DNA of 64,000 bases, taken from the NCBI GenBank assembly GCA_002633005.1, contig NMRA01000306.1:429160-493159 (forward strand). Reading direction: 5' to 3'. Both the position numbers and the translations under genes were made by a program. Of this stretch, positions 13,001 to 23,424 are shown one piece after another. This DNA is from Phoronis australis (Eukaryota; Phoronida; Phoronidae). Each line of letters opens with the position of its first letter. Positions within the stretch are counted from its first letter, which is position 1. The notes under the pieces were generated by a model, which was given only the letters and a program-made list of their open reading frames with translations, was not told the DNA's origin and searched no databases.

Positions 13001-15713
13001 AAATGAAGCAAGCCGATTTGTATGCCCCATTTTGGAAGCAAATTAACATGTAAAACAAAACTAAAACAACATGTAACCGTGTAAAAGTGACAGGCCTATT
13101 TGTAGAGTGCTTACGTAGAGCACGACTTGTGGGTCGACTTTTCGGGTTAGAATGGATAGTCTGGACAATCTCCCTATCAAATCAACATATCCAGCCAATC
13201 TAGTACGCGAGCAAAATTGAAAGCACAACTATATCCCTTCATCTTTGCCCCACAAACAATGGTTGTGAACGAACACTATATTTGTCTGACGATGCGCTTG
13301 GGGCATGGTCAATGCAGCTTAACGATAAACAAGGAACGCGCATGTTGCTGATGAACACATGCATATGTAGAAAACTTCACGATCAGCTTAATCAAAGTCT
13401 CAATAAACTGGAAAATCAAGAAATTCAATTTCATAACATTTTACAAATTATGTTCATGTTATTTATTTTATTCATATCTAAATAATGAAAATCAATAATC
13501 AAACATGTCGAACATATAGTATGTAGGTGACTGAGCATGTGGTTTGCGGAAACGTGACCTCGTCAGTGACTCCAGACATTCTCTAATTACTATCACAAAA
13601 AACACAAGTCGACACTGAAAAATTCAAAGTGCAGTCAAATATTCTTGAGGAGTTTGTGATGCGAAACGGTTCTCCGGAAATCTTGGCTTAGTAATCGAAC
13701 ATAACTTAGAGTCCTGTTTGAAACAAGTGTTTATACGTACATGTACGATTCTTCTTTGAAACGATAAGAAATTAATTTGAACGACGCTTGGCATGTCAGT
13801 GGGTCGCCATAATCTATGGCTCATAGTTGTATCAAGGAAAGCAGCTGCAAGCAACAGTTAAATGCTTCTCATTATTCGATTTTGATTATGTTGTTTCTAT
13901 GGTAAGATCTAAAATGTAATGCAAAAAACACACGCTGTGGATATAATTGCAGCATCATGTTTTCGAAGGAATTCCGCTAAGCTGGCCTTGAGCTTATGGG
14001 GTCGTCGCTAAAGAAATTAGTGTGGGCTTGACCTGATTGCGTATGTCGAAACTATCCACTCGTGCGTCATTCATTTACAAAGTTAAAACCTACTCTCGTA
14101 GAACCGCCACTGAAGTCATACATGTAGATATCGTCCCTTAAAAATTGCATAGTCATTCAACATTTAATGTATTTGAATTGTGAGCACCTGCATATATAAT
14201 GCGTTCAGCTGTTCTTCTTTAACGACTGTTTTGCCGTTGTTGTCGACGAGGTGGTCTTTCTTCCCTTCCGTTGCAAGGGAATAAAGTATGGCATGATCTA
14301 TCAAAGACTCGTTTATTCCCGCTACATCTCGTAAAGTGTTCCTCAGAACGTTCTCGTCCACGTCTTTATCTATGGTACAAAGAACCTTAAACTTCTCCTG
14401 GTGAAGATAAAAAATATGACAACTTACGCCACTTGGAAGTCACACGAATGGAAAATCACTAGGTAGGGATCTACAGACAGGAGTTAAAGTTATACCAAAT
14501 ACGCTACTGATTACTTGAAATTTCAGAGGTAATAACACTCTACAGTTGACATTCAGTCTACTAAAGGAACTGTCGTTATATGCAGTGGAATTAGTTTCGC
14601 GTCTTTTCATTTAAAGTACTCTGCTAAGTCTACTCAAAACGTACGTACACCTTCATTATTTGCTTTTAATTTCTGGGAAACGGCGAAAATGTGTTCAGTA
14701 GGATATTCAATACACGACATAGAAATTTAGAAACAACATCATGGTAGAACCCGTCATTTAAATCCGAGCTCTTCACCGATTGTTGAAATGTACGAATTTA
14801 GTTACAAGACAGTGCACAGAAGATACAAACAATTAGAGACTTTCAAATAGTAACGTGGTGACTGGTCACGAGGGACCGGATACTAGTGGCCTCTAGAGGA
14901 AGAGCAAGCACTACTGTATATAACTTTTGTCAAGTCACATACATTTTAAAAGGGTCTTTTCACAAAGTCAAACTGTTGCCCTAACCGCTGCGATCGAAGA
15001 CAAAGTATGTCCTTGGTAGAGTTCAGTAACGCTAGAACCTCGATATAAACAAGACTTCACGAGAGTATGTGAGATATCGCCATGTATTTTAAAAGATAAT
15101 ATTTGATTTTGGCTAGATTTTAGCGAGGTCCTAGCTCAGCTCCTAGCGTTATTGAACTCTACCCCGGTACAGCTAGGAGGCGATATGAGTCAGCGGTCCC
15201 ACGTCTTGGCTAGTCAAGGTGTGTCATTGTGTATACATAAAATGGTATATCTGACAAATAAATATGAAAGGCCAAAACATCATCACCAAGTTTTCAAAAA
15301 TTGTCAAAGGACACATGCACGTAAAAATTATGTTCAGACATTCAATTTCTTTGAAATTAGGTATGAAACAGAAAGACCCTGACCAGTTTGAGTTATTCAA
15401 AATGCCAATGTGTGCAACTATTTTCGATAATCTCTCCCAGTCTTTACACAAGTAGTTTTAAAGTACATTATCACCTAATTTTTATAATTCTGATTATCTG
15501 TAACGCTGTATTTTTTTCTTATTCTCTGGTGGCTCCGTAGACAGCGGACCCGTCGGGTCCTTCACGGAGTCTCCATAAGCGTAAATCAGTATCAACTGTA
15601 TTTTACTTAAAGTGAATAAAGTGTACTAATACTACTAAATGTACCTTTAGAAGATATTCAAGTGAAGCGATGACTCGTTGGTTAATACTTTCACCAGGTG
15701 TTTCTGAAGTCAT
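4042..15713 (-). CDS. Seven-exon gene for an unrecognised ~340-residue intracellular protein
   Basis: I joined seven minus-strand exons: 15713-15645, 14397-14188, 12485-12323, 6117-5905, 5239-5173, 5078-5042, 4305-4042 (stop TAG). Intron phases are 0, 0, 1, 1, 2, 0, and every internal boundary has AG before and GT after. The total is 1023 nt, 341 codons with stop. The start is MTSETPGESINQ, with no signal peptide or membrane span. Exon 3 reads SPFEIQNILAEYHNIFDKLR; exon 4 has GRHARFAEMLTLLEFAFLSR; exon 7 begins EISVLEKTFERKLSESR and looks helical or coiled-coil, and the tail is acidic (DSAEEPEFDFGSDW). The family is not recognised; a cytoskeletal or ciliary coiled-coil protein is only a guess. 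Introns contain LINE and MITE insertions. Exons 5 and 6 have the weakest splice sites. An upstream start beyond 15713 is possible. Confidence 0.78.
5564..5717. mobile_element. hAT-type MITE inside an intron
   Basis: A 154 bp element with left end CAGGGGTGGATCCAGG and right end TTAATTCCGCCACTG, inverted relative to each other. It lies in the intron between exons 5 and 4 of the minus-strand gene. A TGTCC word occurs on both flanks and may be the remnant of a target duplication. It belongs to the same family as the elements at 1997 and 41243. Confidence 0.65.
6125..8517 (+). mobile_element. Degenerate Tx1/L1-like LINE (5'-truncated)
   Basis: Plus-strand frames, interrupted by stops and shifts, spell an L1/Tx1-type reverse transcriptase. 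In order: ALKNTKNNKSPGTDGLNFEF near 6140, LIPKSKDD and WRPITLLNIDYKLLTKVL near 6300-6400, a damaged DFxKAYNTIEW near 6560-6600, then the palm motif QYADDTTIFL at 6828 with GLKLNPNKCEGLHIG. This continues as CLGIYFGHN and SLLGRIKLIKTFAMSNIIYV to 7274. A CSFC...FNHLFLEFEH block near 8050 matches the C-terminal Cys/His region. An AATAAA-containing A-rich tail ends near 8517. Nothing upstream of the finger domain survives. It sits antisense within the intron ahead of exon 4 of the gene at 4042-15713. Confidence 0.85.
6828..7274 (+). pseudogene. Longest surviving reverse-transcriptase frame of the Tx1/L1-like LINE
   Basis: A 148-codon open stretch begins at the YADD catalytic box (QYADDTTIFLQD) and continues through the thumb: SGLKLNPNKCEGLHIG, then KCLGIYFGHNKERKN and NSSLLGRIKLIKTF. 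The ORF is closed at 7274 and the next LINE segment continues in another frame. The two catalytic aspartates of this motif are kept, but the remaining RT motifs are in other frames, so the element cannot encode a full enzyme. Confidence 0.8.
8518..9034. other. Intronic or intergenic sequence, no gene recognised
   Basis: Contains an AAATGGCGGC word at 8530 that resembles a promoter-proximal or start-codon context on the plus strand, and AT-rich sequence. A plus-strand open frame to 8704 lacks recognisable domains or a donor. It lies within the large intron of the minus-strand gene. Confidence 0.3.
9035..9090 (+). other. Candidate small plus-strand exon
   Basis: The acceptor TTCATATTTTAG and the strong donor AAA|GTAAGTAC bracket 56 nt. 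The segment contains an ATG (MDITQTADK) open to the donor, and an upstream in-frame stop would make this a 5'UTR plus first-codon exon. No partner exon was found downstream. It lies antisense within the intron of the gene at 4042-15713, so it could be a nested or divergent transcript or a chance match. Confidence 0.25.
9091..11099. other. Intronic sequence, no gene recognised
   Basis: Several open frames of 60-112 codons occur here but none has a recognisable domain, biased composition or matched splice sites. A plus-strand frame near 10136-10408 begins with a plausible globular stretch (RPVVVYHGDRALFYFNGF) but its boundaries look non-spliced. I leave it unassigned. Confidence 0.35.
11100..12170 (+). 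pseudogene. Degenerate LINE reverse transcriptase (CR1/jockey-like) fragment
   Basis: Plus-strand reading with several stops gives YADDMVLC near 11145, then GMSVNLKKTKIIVFRNGG near 11215, KYLGIFYTK near 11335, and LLDKIAVPTMYYGAEIWG at 11440-11490. That is the standard order of the palm, the 'NxxKTK' box, the 'YLG' box and the thumb of a non-LTR polymerase. Further downstream, broken frames read NRLCII...NDDLVDDEYQT near 12010-12060, matching the C-terminal zinc region of such ORFs. It is heavily decayed and lies in the intron between exons 4 and 3 of the gene at 4042-15713. Confidence 0.65.
12500..14150. other. Intron 2 of the seven-exon gene, no other feature
   Basis: Sequence between exon 3 (12485) and exon 2 (14188) of the minus-strand gene. 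Open frames are short and without domains. ACATGTAC words recur (12940, 13740, 14120). Confidence 0.4.
15015..15163. mobile_element. Short MITE with 21 bp terminal inverted repeats
   Basis: GGTAGAGTTCAGTAACGCTAG on the left is matched by CTAGCGTTATTGAACTCTACC on the right with one mismatch. The interior has the words GAGATATCGCCATGTATTTT and GGCTAGATTTTAGCGAGGTCC. A related copy is at about 33157-33285, where CGAGATGTCGCCCTATATTTT and GGGCTAGATTTTGTGAGGTCC recur. This copy lies in intron 1 of the seven-exon gene. Confidence 0.75.
15533..15579. repeat. GC-rich inverted repeat / potential hairpin
   Basis: CTCCGT and ACGGAG flank an inner perfect palindrome GGACCCGTCGGGTCC. As RNA it would form a 7-bp inner stem with a second outer stem. 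It is just downstream of exon 1 of the minus-strand gene. Function unknown; it may be a remnant of a repeat. Confidence 0.4.
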
Positions 15714-15909
15714 TGCCCTTTAGTCACCTGTCGAACAAAACAATTTTGACTCTTAAAAGTTAGAAATTGTTCGTAACTCATTTTACGAGTAAATAACGAA
15801 TCATTGGGATGGCCGAAATGTTAGCTCTCAGGAAACACCAATTTCTATCGTATATGTGTTTGCACCACTCTTTTTGTAGTGTACAATCTAAGCGCCCCGT
15901 ACATGTATG

Positions 15910-16070
15910 GCCAATCCAGAGCAGGTTCTAGACTCTCCAGCCAGTCTAGAACAGTTTGTACACAATCTTATCAGTACATAACAGGTTCTAGACTCTTCAG
16001 CCGGCCCGGAACAGATTCTAGATTCTAGCTTTTCCAGTCTGCCCAGAACAGCTTCTTGACTGTCCAATCA
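15910..16070. repeat. Diverged tandem direct repeat (about 55-60 bp unit)
   Basis: The words GAGCAGGTTCTAGACTCTCC, AACAGGTTCTAGACTCTTC, AACAGATTCTAGATTCTAGC and AACAGCTTCTTGACTGTCC recur at roughly regular spacing, each followed by CAGYCNGNCC[A/G]GAACAG. It is a small minisatellite of at least three and a half units and runs into the CT-rich microsatellite. Confidence 0.55.
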
Positions 16071-16077
16071 GTCTCCC

Positions 16078-16170
16078 GCCCCCTCTCCCTCTCTCTCCCT
16101 CTCTCTCTCTAACCTCCCTCTCTCTCTCTCTCTAACCTCCCTCCCTCCCTTCCTCCCTCTGCCTCCCACC
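16078..16170. repeat. CT/CCT pyrimidine microsatellite
   Basis: About 90 nt of almost pure pyrimidine on the plus strand: runs of CT with interspersed CCCTCC and two TAACCTCC interruptions. A simple-sequence repeat. Confidence 0.9.
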
Positions 16171-19100
16171 CAAAAGGCAACTGAGAAATGCGTCATTACA
16201 TGTACCCAGGTTTGATGTCGAGGCTGGGGTAGCCTACAGTCTGAAAGTTTCGCTAAGCAGAATTAAAAGATCGAATAAAGCATGCATTGACTCTGGACCT
16301 TCATCCTACACAGCTCATTTGCACCAGTTGTATTCGCCTTTTAGTTCCTATACATGTACAGAGTCAGTATTGACAGCCTACGCGGCTACAACTTTTACTA
16401 TACATGCATTGTGTCTAAGAAGTGAGTTTGTGCTTTAGAAAGACTGCGGTTCGTTACAACTTCAGACCTGGTTCAATATGTAAGTTTGACCCGTTGCTGA
16501 TGGTTGTTCATTTGTTTTGCACACAAAACGACAATTGGAAATTAAAACTTTAAGCACTAAACATGGAGAATTTAAGTGAATTCACAAGCGGTTTCTGAGT
16601 TTTGAATAACCATCCGCGATTGTGATCGCATGTTGGGATTACTACAGTCGTTTTAGATACTAAGTATTTTTTCACAAAAATCAAATTTTCAAATTTCCTC
16701 GTGAATTGAGAAAAATACACCGTGATTTTAAAAGTAGGCCTACACAGCAGTTAGTATAGATATATGTACACGTACATGTACATCGGGGAGACCATCAGAC
16801 GCGACAACCTCGCGAAAATGCAAGATCACGCAATACTTCGCGAGATATTGCCATGTATTACAAGCAAAGCGGGTGGTAACACTACATTGATCCTCAATAT
16901 TTTTATTAAATATTCCTTACAAGAAACGCAATGAACAATAATAAGAGTTGAGCCCAGAAACAGCTAGAAAGGCATATCTGGGCGCAATAGTCAGTAGCGT
17001 CTAAGCTAAGCCGAGGACACACGCATAAAGTGCTCTACAGTAGTACGATGGCGTGCAGTTTTTGGTTTTGCAGATGACACCATAGATGAAAAATCTTTCA
17101 CCCGTTATGTCTTGTTAACACAGTGGGTTAAAACCAGAAGCATGATGGGTACAAAAGTGACGTAAGCAGTCATGAGCCTCCTGTTCATTATGTCATTTGG
17201 ACATGAAAACTCGTACATGTAAGTGAATCTTCATATCCACCTTGCTACGGCTATTGAAGTACGCAAAACGCCTCGTTCTACACATGGAGGTCTTACAGGC
17301 CCCGAGTTTTTAGTCTCCAAGAGAACATCTAAAACACGCAAACAATTACAATTTAAAGCAAACCTTAGAATATGTACTTACTTGCACGAAGAATAGTGCA
17401 ATTTGTTAAAACGCGATTATACATGTAGTCAATCGATGACCCAGGGAGTTTCAGGATATCTAACAAAAATCGATTATTGATTGAAATATACCAGTGCAGA
17501 ATATTGACAGTCCGTTCTTATTTACGACACTTGATTATCGATGGTCACTGGCTAATTAAGGTGGTCGTGAATTATTAATGGAAACTTGGGTTGAACGTCT
17601 GTTTATACTGACTGTTCAAATTACGCAAAACGCAAATCAAACTTCACAAGGATCTGCTGAGATAAGACATGTGGGGTAATTTTGTAGATGAATAGTTGTG
17701 AAGCCATAAGACAACTTTGTCCCTGACTGGCTTCCACACATGTAATGTCAGAATGATGAAACCACTCAAGTGTTCGCGAAATATCGCCGTGTGTTACCTC
17801 GCTAGTCCTTGCGTGTCTGCTGGGGGGATGGGGACATGTAGGTATCATTCAGCAACACACATTTTGTCACTGGTTGATGTAATTTCGGCAGTCTTTGGTT
17901 AGATTTATAACAAAGACAGTAAATGTCGAACTTTGAACAATCTTTAGCCTTGTAAACATCTCCGCGAACCAAATTTTCTCTCTGCAAAGTCAATCACGTC
18001 AGAAAAAACGATTTAACTGTCATTCCAGGAGAGCACCAAAAAGTCGACTATAGGGTCACCGACTCAGATCTTGAAAAAAACTGTCTGTTCATTCTCTTGA
18101 GCTATGTTCAAGATGTTTATATTTGAATTTTTTCGTGTCATCATTTTTTAAGTTTGAGCATCATGAATATTTTGCCTCAAAATACCCCATTTTTGGTACA
18201 AGAAGCTGGAGTTCGTGAATTTGCTTTAAAACAGCTCAAAAGAATGGGAAAGAAAAAATCTTTAGAATGCTTATGTAGACATTGTACCTACATGTATCTA
18301 TCAGAAGACAGTCTTCGCATTTTGAAGGAGTTTTAGTTAGCCTTCAATGGAGTGCCAAAGTTCGGTAAATTTTGCCCAATTTTGTGTTTTTGATTTTAGC
18401 CATTTTTAAGGTGTTATGGGGACCCGTTTGCGGGGTGCTGGTGATTTCCAATAATATTTTCCACCAGTTTGCTGTCTGACTAAGAAAATAAAACAATAAG
18501 AATGAGCTATTTTGTTTTTCTTCAAGCAGCAACCAAAGGACATACATGTACCATCGCGTATTTTACAGTGCCTGACTACGTGCAGTATGCAATTGTATCT
18601 CATAAACCTCATCAAGGGTCTTCTGTAATTATTGCAAATGTGTTTCTTTGGTGATCAAATCAGTTGATGTCAATTTTTATGTAATTCTTTACCCTGATAG
18701 CAGTTTCAATAAATAGATTTTTTGGTGAACTTTCAAGAAATTTGACCAAAACGTTTCCACCGTAGAAATGATTGCACATGCAGGCTTGAAACGAAGTTTC
18801 GATATTAATCATGAATACATTCTGTTACATTTTGTTTTCTGTGTACTATTGTACCTGAGGATGACTTTGGTTAATAACGAAACATCGTTTACATGCTGCA
18901 CTTTAGCGTCACTTTTGTTTCCCACTTCTTACTTCTAATTTGGCCATAAACTATTATCATTTACATGCATGTTTTCGAATTATTCTAAACTGCACTGTCC
19001 AACCACTGACAATTTTAACACTTTGAAAACCGTTCATATGTCTACCTGTGCGCCCCCTGACTCATGTTGTGCCCTGGGCAACCAAGGATTTCTACTGATA

Positions 19101-19929
19101 CAATAGTTGTTTAATTAGTATTTTTGAGTACAAAAACTGAATCACCGTAACCTCTAACACAGATATTTTTCGTGAAGTAAAAACCGCTTACAATACACTG
19201 TTATCAGCGAAACTTTAGGTGGTTTGTTGTGTCACTTCTTCAAAGCTTTAACTGTATTTTAATTATGATCATCGTAGGAAATAAATGTCTTGAGCCGCTT
19301 TAGTTTTATTGTTTTACCGTGACTATTAAACATAACATCGGTCGGAGATGGACAACTTTATTGACAAATCTTACAGCAGTGCGCTTACTTCCAATATATA
19401 TAAGTATTACCCTATTCCCACAAAGAGATCATTAGTGCCTGAATACTAGCAGCTCGCTGTTCGACCACAACCTAAGCAACAGTGCCGTTTACATTACAAA
19501 AGTTGACACGGATCAGCTGACACGGAACGAATTGTTCCAGTGTGTAAACGGCACTGACACGGAACAAATTGACACCGCGGTGACAACTTTTGCCTCCCGT
19601 TTGGTAGGTAGAGCAATTTGCGCTCGAACATCTTGCTTCGAGTCAATCGCATGTCTAAACGCTTAACTAGGGCAAGGCGGAAAGGGTCATCTCTACTGCG
19701 CATTCCTAATGGCCTACGTACAGGTTCTTTGTCTCTGCAACTCTCGTCATTTGTAAACCTGCGCAAGTGCGATCCAGTCTCTCCAACCTGCAATTTCCGT
19801 CTTGCCACAGTTATTGAGTTGTGTGTGTAAACGGACGCTTGATACCGATCAATTTGCCTAAACGGAACTAATGACGTCACGCAAGAATTAATACCAATAA
19901 AATACACAAATATGCAAAGGGAAAGGCAA

Positions 19930-20029
19930 TGGTCTGATATAACCTGCCCGAATTTTGAGAACCAGTTTTCTCCACTAAATAACGGGCATCGAACTGGTTC
20001 TCAAAATATAAGGGCACGTTATACCAGGC
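19930..20029. mobile_element. Fold-back MITE, ~100 bp
   Basis: ATTTTGAGAACCAGTT and its exact reverse complement AACTGGTTCTCAAAAT flank an 18-nt loop. The complementarity extends outward through GATATAACCTGCCC / GGGCACGTTATA to about 36 bp per arm with few mismatches. The whole is a near-perfect hairpin, typical of a small inverted-repeat element. Confidence 0.7.
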
Positions 20030-20838
20030 TGTTGTCAAGATATTAAACAAGTAGTATTGAAATCACTTCCAGACTTATACATGTACCTCCAAAAGCACAA
20101 CAGAGTACTGAAAACTCCCTGAGACTGTCACGTACGGATGAATAGAACTACTTATGGCGTTCCGTAGACGTAAGAATATCAGGAGTAAACAGAGGTGTGA
20201 CCACGTGCTTCGCTCGCAATTCAAGGCAACATCTCGCAAAATCTTAAGTGATCTTACGTTTTCGCGATGTTCTTGCGTCTACTGAACGGCTGGCCGGTTT
20301 TAAAAAATGTATGGAACGATAAATGACACAAGAATAGAGCCAGAAATTGATAAAATATAGCAATTTAACAGTGTAGGTTAAAAATAAAATATCATACTGA
20401 CGCCGAAAGTGAATTTAAAGTGTGACAGTCTGCACAGGGGCTAACAAAAGAGCACCACTGTGAAGTGAGCGTTTGCGATTATTTAGTGGGCTTTTGTCCA
20501 ATTTTCTCGGACGTTTTGTCTCTCAGGGCGGACCTTTTTCCCCAATTCGCCAAATGCAGGGTGGCTCGTTCGAGCTCCCCGAGCCGCGAGGTCGTGGTTG
20601 TGAAACGAGTTCGAGGGAATCAAAATTACAACACTGGAGATATTCATATTAAAGAGTACTTGTTGTGACAAACGAGTTAGTTAACTCATAGCAGTCTGCC
20701 AATGAGTGTAATTTTCTCACGAGGCAATAGATTTCGACGTCACAACAAAGCTTCCATGAGTTCGTACCTGTAGCCTGGTAATCAGGGCCGTGCGCTCAGT
20801 CATGCGTGAACTGTAGCCTCGGCATAACGGAAATGCAT
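20030..20838. other. 3' flank of the ANKH-like gene, no other gene recognised
   Basis: Open frames on both strands (20465-20671) are antisense mirror images and lack domains. CG-rich words (GAGCTCCCCGAGCCGCGAGG at 20571) suggest possible regulatory DNA. No canonical AATAAA was noted immediately after the stop on the minus strand. Confidence 0.3.
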
Positions 20839-22332
20839 TTAATTAAATTCCTCCTTCCCATTTTCTGCATTACCCTGTTTTTGATTATCTTCTGAATTCA
20901 TCAAACATTCTGTCTCCAGGGCGTCAACGTCTACATTTATCTGGGGCTTGAATAGTTTCTGTCTGGCATCTTTTGATGAAAATATAATAAGAAGAAGTCC
21001 TATCGTCTCTCCAATGTTTCCAGCAACAAGTCCGGAAAAAATCTGCGTGCAGCCACCGATACTGAATGCTTTTATCAAAACGAACATTGTTGCCAAAGCA
21101 AATCCTACCTTAGGAAACATAACCAGGGGAATTCTCGTCACCAGGCCTTCAACGAGGCCGCATCCACGAAGAAAACTTTCTATGCCACAGAAAATGGAAT
21201 TTAAGGCAAACAGTTTTAAAGGAATATCGGCTCGCCATGACGCTTCTACTGAAAATCCCATCTGATGCACGAAAACAAAATCCCGGACAGGTGGCAATCC
21301 GAGGCATACGCAGATCCAGAACGCCACAAGTGTCAACCCTATTGTCAGTTTCCAAAAGTCTGCTAAACTGTAGTTCAGTCTTTCGTCGGCTGCGTTCTTT
21401 GAAGTTTTTTCCAGTTTACTGAAACTGATGATGGTGTCCTCTATAGCGTACAGCCAAGCTGTCAATGCCTTCCCAATGACGTAAAGCAACGAGGACACGG
21501 CCAAAACTTCTTCATTTTCATCTACACTCAGACCACTGGTTTGTACCATAACCACTTTACACACGGGAAAAACAAGTTTTTGGAGTAAATTACTTGGCAT
21601 TATGGAAAAAAATGTTTTAAGTATTGTCTTGTAGGTCACCTCGCTCTCAGTGTCATGTTTTGCCTCGTCCAGGTTTTTGTAACCAAAGCGAACAAAGACT
21701 GATACTAAGAAAATGAGTGAAACGATGCTTCCCATGTATAAACTGAGTAGTGGTACTGACAAAGGTTGTATTTGACGCAAAGGAGTGTTGATTAGTACCA
21801 AAGCTGAACCAGTTTGCGTCAAACATTGAATCAGTATCGTTATTGCACTCATGCCCGCTTTTTTCCGGTTAAGAAGAACTCCGTTCAAAGTTCTTATTAT
21901 AGCTCCATTGATGAAGACCAGTGATAATACGAGTAAGGTCAGTTGACATTTCTCTAAAGCTGTTTCGTCGACTTTGAAAAGTATTTTCAGTAATTCACTA
22001 CCAGGATGGCTGAGGCTGAGGAAAAGATACACACAGAAACCGAACATTGTAATCATTGAATGTGAGACTACTCCCTTGAGGAATGACTGCTTGTCTCTAT
22101 AGAGAAGATTCCCAAGTTTCACGAAACATTGCGTCAGGCATATCATCAGTCGGTGTACCGTAAATGCCACACCAAATCCCGCCACACTTTTCATCACATC
22201 TACTGATGAGCTAAGGCAAAAATAGAACACCTGCTGGGTTAGAAATGGCAAGCAAAGCCTCAGCGACACTTTCACCGTAAACCATACTATGTAAATCCAC
22301 TTCTTAGGCGTTTTAGACAACGCACAATCCAT
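20839..22332 (-). CDS. ANKH-like (progressive ankylosis family) multipass transporter
   Basis: A single uninterrupted 497-residue frame, close to the ~490 residues of vertebrate ANKH, which exports ATP/citrate and controls extracellular pyrophosphate from the plasma membrane. Family signatures seen: LFKVDE at 118-123, corresponding to the HHVDE region; PLSVPLLSLYMGSIV at 190-204, matching PLLIPILSLYMGALV of ANKH; and VVMVQTSGL...YVIGKALTAWLYAIEDTI at 260-301, matching the 'VGHMPYGWLTEIR' segment. Ten or more hydrophobic segments are spread to residue ~455, then a hydrophilic cytoplasmic tail rich in E/N/K. The start has TTTTCAG|GCTGAC just upstream of ATG, a good splice acceptor, so at least one upstream (probably non-coding) exon exists. 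Identity to ANKH is low, so it is a divergent invertebrate paralogue; substrate unproven. The lack of introns in the coding region is unlike vertebrate ANKH and fits an ancient retrocopy. Confidence 0.88.
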   Translation of the reverse strand: MDCALSKTPKKWIYIVWFTVKVSLRLCLPFLTQQVFYFCLSSSVDVMKSVAGFGVAFTVHRLMICLTQCFVKLGNLLYRDKQSFLKGVVSHSMITMFGFCVYLFLSLSHPGSELLKILFKVDETALEKCQLTLLVLSLVFINGAIIRTLNGVLLNRKKAGMSAITILIQCLTQTGSALVLINTPLRQIQPLSVPLLSLYMGSIVSLIFLVSVFVRFGYKNLDEAKHDTESEVTYKTILKTFFSIMPSNLLQKLVFPVCKVVMVQTSGLSVDENEEVLAVSSLLYVIGKALTAWLYAIEDTIISFSKLEKTSKNAADERLNYSLADFWKLTIGLTLVAFWICVCLGLPPVRDFVFVHQMGFSVEASWRADIPLKLFALNSIFCGIESFLRGCGLVEGLVTRIPLVMFPKVGFALATMFVLIKAFSIGGCTQIFSGLVAGNIGETIGLLLIIFSSKDARQKLFKPQINVDVDALETECLMNSEDNQKQGNAENGKEEFN

Positions 22333-22352
22333 GTCAGCCTGAAAATATCAAA
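22333..22352 (-). promoter_or_regulatory. Splice acceptor ahead of the ANKH-like start codon
   Basis: On the minus strand TTTTGATATTTTCAG precedes GCTGACATGG. The acceptor places the coding exon start six bases before the ATG and implies an upstream exon beyond 22.35 kb that I could not locate. Confidence 0.55.
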
Positions 22353-23070
22353 ACGTTCAATTTAGCAACAGCGGGCCTGAAGATTTGCTTTAATGGGAGG
22401 GTGAAACAAATGTGAGCTTGATCTCCCTCCCGGTATAAGGTACTTCTACCTCCACCCAGTATCGTCCCAGGGAAGACACCAGTTTTACTCCACTGGGTCC
22501 CTAGTCGACACCAGTTATACCTCCCCCTCCTACTGCCAGTTTAAATCCAAAAATTGCTTAGTAATGATACTCAAACAGTACATTTATAAGAAAGAACATT
22601 GTGCGAAATGGCAAGCCCACAAATAAGCAGTAGATTTAAAGATCTTATTTGAGTCCCTATTTGGAACTGTTCCTACAACGGGGCACTGGACCTCTTAAGG
22701 AACATGTAACACAGCATAAAATCTAGAGACAGACAAGACCACAGGGCGCACTTTGAGTCAACTGTAGGTTAAAGCGGCTACAAAATAGACATTTAGTCCA
22801 AGAAGTCAACATTTTTTCTCGACCACTGTGCGCCATATAATTCAAGAAAACTGTTTGTCCCGTATGATAACAAGCAGGCAAATTATCTCCCAGGCTTCAA
22901 AGGGTTACTGAAACCTGGCAGAATGGATTGTCTAACTTCTGTTGTAGTTGGGCGATCTTGGTGACTCAAAAACTAAACATGATCAGCATTAGACAAGGAA
23001 TTCAAAAGTGCTATTGGATTATGTTCAAATATGTTATAACTTTACTTTCATTTTTAGCAGCACAGCCCAA
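22353..23070. other. Upstream region of the ANKH-like gene, no exon identified
   Basis: Contains purine-rich and CTCCCTCC-type tracts around 22420-22530 with a doubled word CACCAGTT-TAC (22479 and 22509). No open frame with splice sites. Probably intron between a 5' non-coding exon and the coding exon. Confidence 0.3.
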
Positions 23071-23424
23071 TCAGGCTGATATGATGTGATCGGAGCTTAG
23101 AGCAATTATCAACCAAAAGAGAGCTGGCCCTCCAACCATAAATGCCAGGATGGAGTAACTCCAATCAGTCGTGTAAGATATTGGCTCCAGGGGTAAACTG
23201 TAGAATCGAACAAGTTTCGAGCAACGTGAAAACGCCGTAAATGACGTCAGTGGTTCATTTGCAGAGTGAATACCGCTATGTTGTGGTGCATCGTTTCCGC
23301 TTGTCCGAACTATGCCGCTACGAGGAAAGCGGGTATATCGTTTTTTCGACTTCCTCGAGAGTCCGAAATACTTAGGAAGTGGCTCGCGGTAGTCAAAGAA
23401 TGAAAGGTACGCTGTTAATAGCAA
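23071..23424 (-). other. Open frame with C-terminal hydrophobic segment, doubtful gene
   Basis: A 117-codon minus-strand frame without an ATG at its head. Its last 25 residues (SYSILAFMVGGPALFWLIIA) form a plausible membrane span. The middle is basic and low in recognisable motifs. It lies 40 bp from the terminus of the transposon-like unit at 23462, so it might be a host exon interrupted by that insertion, or chance. No splice acceptor was confirmed. Confidence 0.22.

Larger units (their letters stand above)
15720..19920. other. Long non-coding stretch upstream of the seven-exon gene
   Basis: No convincing exon. It contains a pyrimidine microsatellite (16078-16170) and partial matches to the MITE at 15015, seen as CTTCGCGAGATATTGCCATGT near 16844 and TCGCGAAATATCGCCGTGTG near 17777. 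Near 15905-16060 three diverged direct copies of a ~60 bp unit with the words CAGGTTCTAGACTCT and CCAGTCT are visible. Open frames to 137 codons (19494-19907) show no domain. Confidence 0.4.

Noticed and set aside
19494-19907. 137-codon minus-strand frame
   Set aside because: Composition is basic and irregular, mirrored by an antisense frame; internal GACACGGA repeats suggest non-coding sequence.
20948-21422. Plus-strand frames of 105 and 61 codons
   Set aside because: Antisense shadows of the ANKH-like coding exon.
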